From Gemmatimonadota bacterium (lineage in GTDB: Bacteria > Gemmatimonadota > Gemmatimonadetes > Gemmatimonadales > Gemmatimonadaceae), in contig JAIOPJ010000016.1 in assembly GCA_021413975.1 (NCBI GenBank), forward strand, positions 1-64,000: 64,000 nt of DNA, written 5' to 3'. Shown here one piece after another: positions 59,969 through 64,000 of the stretch (positions within the stretch are counted from its first letter, which is position 1; every line of letters starts with the position of its first letter). The translations under genes and the position numbers were made by a program. The notes below the pieces were generated by a model. That model was not told the DNA's origin. It was given only the letters and a program-made list of their open reading frames with translations, and ran no database searches.

Positions 59969-61207
59969 CTATTCCTGACGGAGGGCGGCGATCGGGTCGA
60001 GACGCGAGGCACGGCTCGCCGGGTAGATGCCCGCGGTGATCCCGACGCCCGCGCCGACGATGAGCGCGGCGACGAGCGACCAGGGCGCCACCGAGGCGGG
60101 CAGCGGCGTGAGCGCGGCGATGATCATGGCCAGCCCCACGCCGAGCCCGGCGCCGATCGCGGCGCCGAGCACCGAGAGCGTCGCGGCTTCGACGAGGAAC
60201 TGCGCGATGATGTCCTGGCGACGCGCGCCGAGCGCCTTGCGTACGCCGATCTCGCGGGTCCGTTCGGCGACCGCCACCAGCATGATGTTCATGATGACGA
60301 GCGCGCCGACCACGAGGCCGATCGCCGGCAGCGCGGTGCCGAAGAGGATCAGCTTGCCCTTGAGTTCGGCGAAGAAGCTGAGGGCCGCATCGGAGGTCTC
60401 GATGGCGAAGTTGTCCGGATCACCGGGGCCGAGGCGCCGGAAGCCACGCAGTCCTTCACGGACCTGCTCCATGCCGTCCGCGAGCATCTCGCGGCTGGGG
60501 GCCTGCACCGTGATCGCATCGATGTCGCCGCGTGGCCGGATCGCCCGCGTGAGCGGCGAGGTGTACGGCGCGATCGCCATCCGGTCCATCGAGAACCCGA
60601 AGACCGAGCCCTGTTCCTCGATCACCCCGATGACGGTGTAGGGCTGGCCGCCGACGCGGAGCTCCCGGCCGAGCGGGTCGAGCCCGTCGAAGTAGTAGCT
60701 CGCCACCTCGGAGCCGATCACGATCACCTTGGCCCCGATCGCGACCTCCTGCGGGGCGAAGGCGCGGCCGCTCGTGAGTCCGAACTTCTTGATGTCGAAG
60801 TAACTCGCCTCGGTCGCGATCGCCTGCACCGAGCGCGGCCGCACGCCCGGCACGACGGCGTTGATGAACGTCTGGTTGACGATCGCCGACTTGAACGATG
60901 CCGGCAGCGCGCTGCGGACGACCGCCGCCTCCGGATCGTAGATGCGGGGGTTCCGCATCGAGGCGCGCTCCTGCTCCTCGGTCTCGTTGGGCGTGAAGTT
61001 CGCCCGGCGCGAGACGTCGAACGTGTTCACGCCGATGATCTTGGCGGCGAAATCGTTCTCCACGTAGTCGCTCATCCCCTCGACGATCGAGACCACGGCG
61101 ATCAGGAACATCACGCCGATCATCACGCCCACGAGCGTGAAGAAGCTCTTCATCTTCTGGACGAGGATCGTCTGGATCGCGAGGCGGAAGGCTTCGAAGA
61201 GTGGCAA
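59969..61207 (-). CDS. MacB/FtsX-type ABC transporter permease (type A, pair 2)
   Basis: A 412-residue permease: first helix SFFTLVGVMIGVMFLIAVVSI, C-terminal VIMNIMLVAVAERTREIGVRKALGA and ASRASRLDPIAALRQE. It is most similar to the type A protein of pair 1 (62481-63725): both start MPLxEAxRLAI/L and share the end of the C-terminal domain. The start codon is TTG. It lies 6 bp after the pair 1 type B gene. Confidence 0.9.
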   Translation of the reverse strand: MPLFEAFRLAIQTILVQKMKSFFTLVGVMIGVMFLIAVVSIVEGMSDYVENDFAAKIIGVNTFDVSRRANFTPNETEEQERASMRNPRIYDPEAAVVRSALPASFKSAIVNQTFINAVVPGVRPRSVQAIATEASYFDIKKFGLTSGRAFAPQEVAIGAKVIVIGSEVASYYFDGLDPLGRELRVGGQPYTVIGVIEEQGSVFGFSMDRMAIAPYTSPLTRAIRPRGDIDAITVQAPSREMLADGMEQVREGLRGFRRLGPGDPDNFAIETSDAALSFFAELKGKLILFGTALPAIGLVVGALVIMNIMLVAVAERTREIGVRKALGARRQDIIAQFLVEAATLSVLGAAIGAGLGVGLAMIIAALTPLPASVAPWSLVAALIVGAGVGITAGIYPASRASRLDPIAALRQE

Positions 61208-61213
61208 CGGGTC

Positions 61214-62470
61214 CTATTCGTGGCGGAGGGCTTCGACCGGGTCCAGCCGCGAGGCGCGCGCGGCCGGGATCATGCCGAATAGTACGCCCGTGACCGCGCT
61301 CGCGAGGAGCGCGGAGACCACGGCGAGTGGTGGCACGGAAGCGGCGATCGACGTCGAGCTCCGGATGAGCAGGGCGACGAGCCAACCTCCGAACAGCCCT
61401 ATGACCGCGCCGATGCCCGTGAGGGTCACCGCCTCGATCAGGAACTGGAACAGGATCGTCGCCCGCGTCGCACCCAGCGCCTTCCGCACGCCGATCTCGC
61501 GCGTGCGCTCGGTGACCGAGATCATCATGATCGCGACCACGCCCACGCCGCCCACGATGAGCCCCACCGCCGAGAGGACGATCATCACCAGGAAGAACAT
61601 GCCGAAGATCCTGTCGTAGGTCTCCATCAGCTTGTCCTGCGTGATGATCGCGAAGGTCGACGCATCGCTCGGCCGGAGGCCGCGCGCACCGCGGAGCGCC
61701 GCGGTCACCTCGTCGACCATCACGTCGCGCGGCACGTCGGCGCGCGGCTTGACCACCACGCCCATGTCGCCGCGCGAGACGTTCAGCGCGCGCTGCAGCG
61801 TCGTCACCGGCATCACGCCCTTGGGACGGTCGCCGCCGGAGAGGAAGCTCCCCGTCTCCTTGTAGACGCCGATCACGGTGAAGGGGATGCCGTTGATCGT
61901 GACCACCTTCGCCAGCGGATCGCTGTCGCCGAACAGTCGTTCGGCCATGGTCGTGTTGACCACCACGACGCGCGCCGAGCTGCGCGTCTCCTGCTCGGTG
62001 AAGATGCGCCCGCCGGGCAGGATGTCCGGCGCGCCGAAGATCGACCAGTTCGCCGTGTAGGCCTCGATGCCGGCGCCCGCGAGCGCCTTGTCGCGGTACT
62101 TGAACGCGCCGCTCCAGCGCATCTGCACCCCCACGGCCGCCGCGTTCGGGAGCCGCTGCAGGGTCTCGATCTCCTCCCACGAGACCGACGGGTTCCGCAA
62201 CCAGGCGCAGGTGTCCTCGGTGCCGTCGCAGGCCTCGAACGTGATCGGGTACCGGGAGACGAAGAACGTCGTCGGGCCGGTGGACTCGAAGTCCTTCGCC
62301 ACGCTCTGGTTGATGCCGTGGATGGCGGCCGAGATCACCACCACCACGAAGACGCCGATCGCGACGCCGAGGATGGTGAGGCCGGCGCGGACCTTGTTGC
62401 CGACGATCGCCTCGAGCGCGATCCGGACGCCTTCGGTGAGGTTGTAGAGCCGGGCGGAGAGCCTGTTCAT
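61214..62470 (-). CDS. MacB/FtsX-type ABC transporter permease (type B, pair 1)
   Basis: A 418-residue permease: MNRLSARLYNLTEGVRIALE precedes the first helix RAGLTILGVAIGVFVVVVISA; the periplasmic domain has the cysteine pair of ACDGTEDTC; the end reads SVTERTREIGVRKALGA and SRLDPVEALRHE. The ATG at MNRLSARL is chosen because a start 18 codons upstream overlaps the preceding permease. It shares the cysteine pattern with pair 2 type B. Confidence 0.9.
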   Translation of the reverse strand: MNRLSARLYNLTEGVRIALEAIVGNKVRAGLTILGVAIGVFVVVVISAAIHGINQSVAKDFESTGPTTFFVSRYPITFEACDGTEDTCAWLRNPSVSWEEIETLQRLPNAAAVGVQMRWSGAFKYRDKALAGAGIEAYTANWSIFGAPDILPGGRIFTEQETRSSARVVVVNTTMAERLFGDSDPLAKVVTINGIPFTVIGVYKETGSFLSGGDRPKGVMPVTTLQRALNVSRGDMGVVVKPRADVPRDVMVDEVTAALRGARGLRPSDASTFAIITQDKLMETYDRIFGMFFLVMIVLSAVGLIVGGVGVVAIMMISVTERTREIGVRKALGATRATILFQFLIEAVTLTGIGAVIGLFGGWLVALLIRSSTSIAASVPPLAVVSALLASAVTGVLFGMIPAARASRLDPVEALRHE

Positions 62471-62480
62471 GGGGTCGGCC

Positions 62481-63725
62481 TCACTCGGACCGCAGGGCGG
62501 CGATCGGGTCGAGCAGGGAGGCACGGCTCGCGGGATACACCCCCGAGACCACGCCCACCACGATGCCGGTGAGCACGCCGACGACGATCGACCAGGGCGC
62601 CACGCTCGCCGGCAACGGCGTCACCGCCGCGATCGCCTGCGAGAACCCGATCCCGAGCGCGATCCCGATGATCGCGCCGACGGTGCTCAACGTCGCCGAC
62701 TCGATCAGGAACTGCGCGAGGATGTCGCGCCGCTTGGCTCCGAGTGCCTTCCGGATCCCGATCTCGCGCGTGCGCTCGGCGACCGCCACCAGCATGATGT
62801 TCATGATCACGATCGCGCCGACGATCAGGCCGATCGCCGGCAGGGCGACGCCGGCCAGCTGCAGCTTCGACTCGATCTTGTTCCAGAACTCGAGCGCGCT
62901 GGCGGACGTCTCCATGGAGAAGTTGTCCTTCTGGCTCGGCCGCAGTCCGTGCCGCGTGCGCATGACGGCGCGGACGCGCTCCTGCGCATCGGTCATGCCG
63001 TCGGAGCTCGCGGTCTGCACGATGACGGCGTCGATCATCTGCGGCTCGGGATTGAGCAGCTTGCGCATCGGCGAACGCCAGGGCGCGATCACGAAGTTGT
63101 CGAACGAGATCCCGAAGACGCTGCCGCGCGACTCGGTCACGGCGATCACGCGGTACGGCACGCCACCCACGCGCAGCTCGCGGCCGATCGGATCGAGACC
63201 GCCGAACGCGCGGTCCCGCATGTCCGGACCGACGATGAGCACGTTCTCGCCCTGCGCGAGTTCCTGGTCGGTGAACGGCCGGCCGTCCTTGAGCGCGATG
63301 TTCTTGATCGCGAACCAGTCGCCGTCCACGCCGATCGCGTTGGTGCTCTTGGGCCGCGTGTAGCGGCTGACGACCTGCACGTTCGCCTCCGCCTCGATGG
63401 CCCAGCGCGCCCCCGCGGGGAGCGCCTCGACCACCGGCAGCAGGTCGCTGATGTAGAGGCGCGGCCGGCGGCGGTACTCGTCCCAGACGGATTCGTCGAC
63501 GTCGCCGATGTTGATGTTGGGCCGGCGGCGCAGCTCGAACGAGTTCACGGCGAGCAGCTTGCCGACGAGGTCGTCCTTCATGTACTTGCCCATCCCGTCG
63601 ATGATCGAGACGACGGTGATGAGGAACATCACGCCGATGCAGACGCCCGCGAGGGTGAAGAAGCTCTTGAGCTTCTGGACCCGGAGGGTCTCGAGGGCGA
63701 GCCGGACGGCTTCGAGGAGCGGCAT
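62481..63725 (-). CDS. MacB/FtsX-type ABC transporter permease (type A, pair 1)
   Basis: A 414-residue permease: MPLLEAVRLALETLRVQKL and first helix SFFTLAGVCIGVMFLITVVSI, C-terminal AVAERTREIGIRKALGAKRRD and SRASLLDPIAALRSE. It is the first permease gene downstream of the ATPase gene, with a hairpin in the 72-bp gap. With its type B neighbour it probably makes a heterodimer powered by the ATPase. The substrate (lipoprotein, peptide or macrolide-like export) is not predictable. Confidence 0.9.
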   Translation of the reverse strand: MPLLEAVRLALETLRVQKLKSFFTLAGVCIGVMFLITVVSIIDGMGKYMKDDLVGKLLAVNSFELRRRPNINIGDVDESVWDEYRRRPRLYISDLLPVVEALPAGARWAIEAEANVQVVSRYTRPKSTNAIGVDGDWFAIKNIALKDGRPFTDQELAQGENVLIVGPDMRDRAFGGLDPIGRELRVGGVPYRVIAVTESRGSVFGISFDNFVIAPWRSPMRKLLNPEPQMIDAVIVQTASSDGMTDAQERVRAVMRTRHGLRPSQKDNFSMETSASALEFWNKIESKLQLAGVALPAIGLIVGAIVIMNIMLVAVAERTREIGIRKALGAKRRDILAQFLIESATLSTVGAIIGIALGIGFSQAIAAVTPLPASVAPWSIVVGVLTGIVVGVVSGVYPASRASLLDPIAALRSE

Positions 63726-63767
63726 CGAATGGGGCAGGGAAGCGAAGTCCGGGGGCCGCAGGGGCGC

Positions 63768-63789
63768 GGGGCGGCGCGAGCGCCGCCCC
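63768..63789 (-). terminator. GC hairpin between the ATPase and the first permease gene
   Basis: GGGGCGGCGC and GCGCCGCCCC flank only GA; in RNA the loop would open to about six bases. It lies 9 bp past the ATPase stop and may reduce transcript flow from the ATPase into the permeases. Confidence 0.4.
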
Positions 63790-63797
63790 GCCGCCGG

Positions 63798-64000
63798 CTA
63801 GTGCGACAGGCCGAGCTTCTCGGTGAACTTCTCGCGCCGGTCGTCGCTCGCGATCTGGCCGTCGCGGAGGACGACCACACGGCGTGCGTGCGCGGCGATG
63901 TCGGGTTCGTGCGTGACCATGATGACGGTCTGGCCGGTGTCGGCGAGGCCTTCGAAGACGCGCATGATCTCCTCCGAGGTCGCCGAGTCGAGGTTGCCCG
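63798..64000 (-). CDS. ABC transporter ATP-binding protein, MacB-like (partial)
   Basis: The C-terminal end of an ABC ATPase runs to the window edge; the stop is CTA on the plus strand at 63798. Read on the minus strand it contains [11 protein letters not shown] (D-loop region after Walker B), the H-loop in [15 protein letters not shown] and a [12 protein letters not shown] closing strand, ending [11 protein letters not shown]. This is the MacB/LolD/FtsE-type arrangement and fits the six FtsX-type permeases that follow. The N-terminal half is outside. Confidence 0.85.
   Translation of the reverse strand, partial: GNLDSATSEEIMRVFEGLADTGQTVIMVTHEPDIAAHARRVVVLRDGQIASDDRREKFTEKLGLSH

Overview
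The window is a GC-rich (roughly 70%) bacterial chromosome segment with dense, short-spaced genes, many GTG/TTG starts and tetranucleotide stop-start overlaps. Gene content (MglB/MglA pair, bacillithiol-type deacetylase BshB1, secreted S9/M28/M1 peptidases, a long series of MacB/FtsX-type permeases, DUF4199 and DUF1801-type small proteins) points to a Gemmatimonadota-like soil or freshwater bacterium. That placement is an inference from protein character; no rRNA marker is present. I found no tRNA, rRNA, CRISPR array, transposase or prophage.

Layout. 1-6.2 kb: central carbon and housekeeping genes (glucose-6-phosphate isomerase, class II aldolase, coiled-coil lipoprotein, YtxH, YihY/BrkB, threonine aldolase). 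6.3-13 kb: the SRP RNA gene followed by dnaX, ybaB and recR, then a small membrane protein, a roadblock protein, MglA GTPase, pgsA and cinA. 13-16.7 kb: Uma2 nuclease-like gene, grpE-dnaJ behind a consensus sigma-54 promoter, and DUF445. 16.7-23.6 kb: an amino-acid block (APC permease, dicarboxylate/amino-acid symporter, tryptophanase on the minus strand) facing a membrane 4Fe-4S protein and a thiamine-diphosphate enzyme. 23.6-31.4 kb: cysteine desulfurase-mnmA operon, secreted proteins, a 21-bp tandem repeat, PEBP protein and a fused aldolase/dehydrogenase. 31.5-46.7 kb: secreted and membrane peptidases, RtcB RNA ligase, a probable small RNA, beta-propeller protein, and a bshB1-kynA-kynB operon. 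46.8-56.1 kb: RhlE-type helicase, nitroreductase, then small accessory genes (VOC, DUF1801, DHFR-like, TfoX, membrane-anchored LuxR regulator, kelch protein, NTF2-like). 56.1-64 kb: six MacB/FtsX-type permeases in three A/B pairs behind the end of their ATPase gene.

Regulation. Several genes carry a TAnnnT Pribnow-like box 5-9 nt before the start codon, which suggests leaderless mRNAs. Other signals are a near-perfect sigma-54 promoter before grpE, a TTGACA-17-TACTGT promoter driving a short hairpin RNA with a U-tract terminator between the beta-propeller gene and rtcB, paired dyads near a membrane-bound LuxR regulator, and a terminator plus new promoter inside the permease cluster. Two genes appear to use non-standard start codons (CTG for YihY, ATC for the NTF2-like protein).
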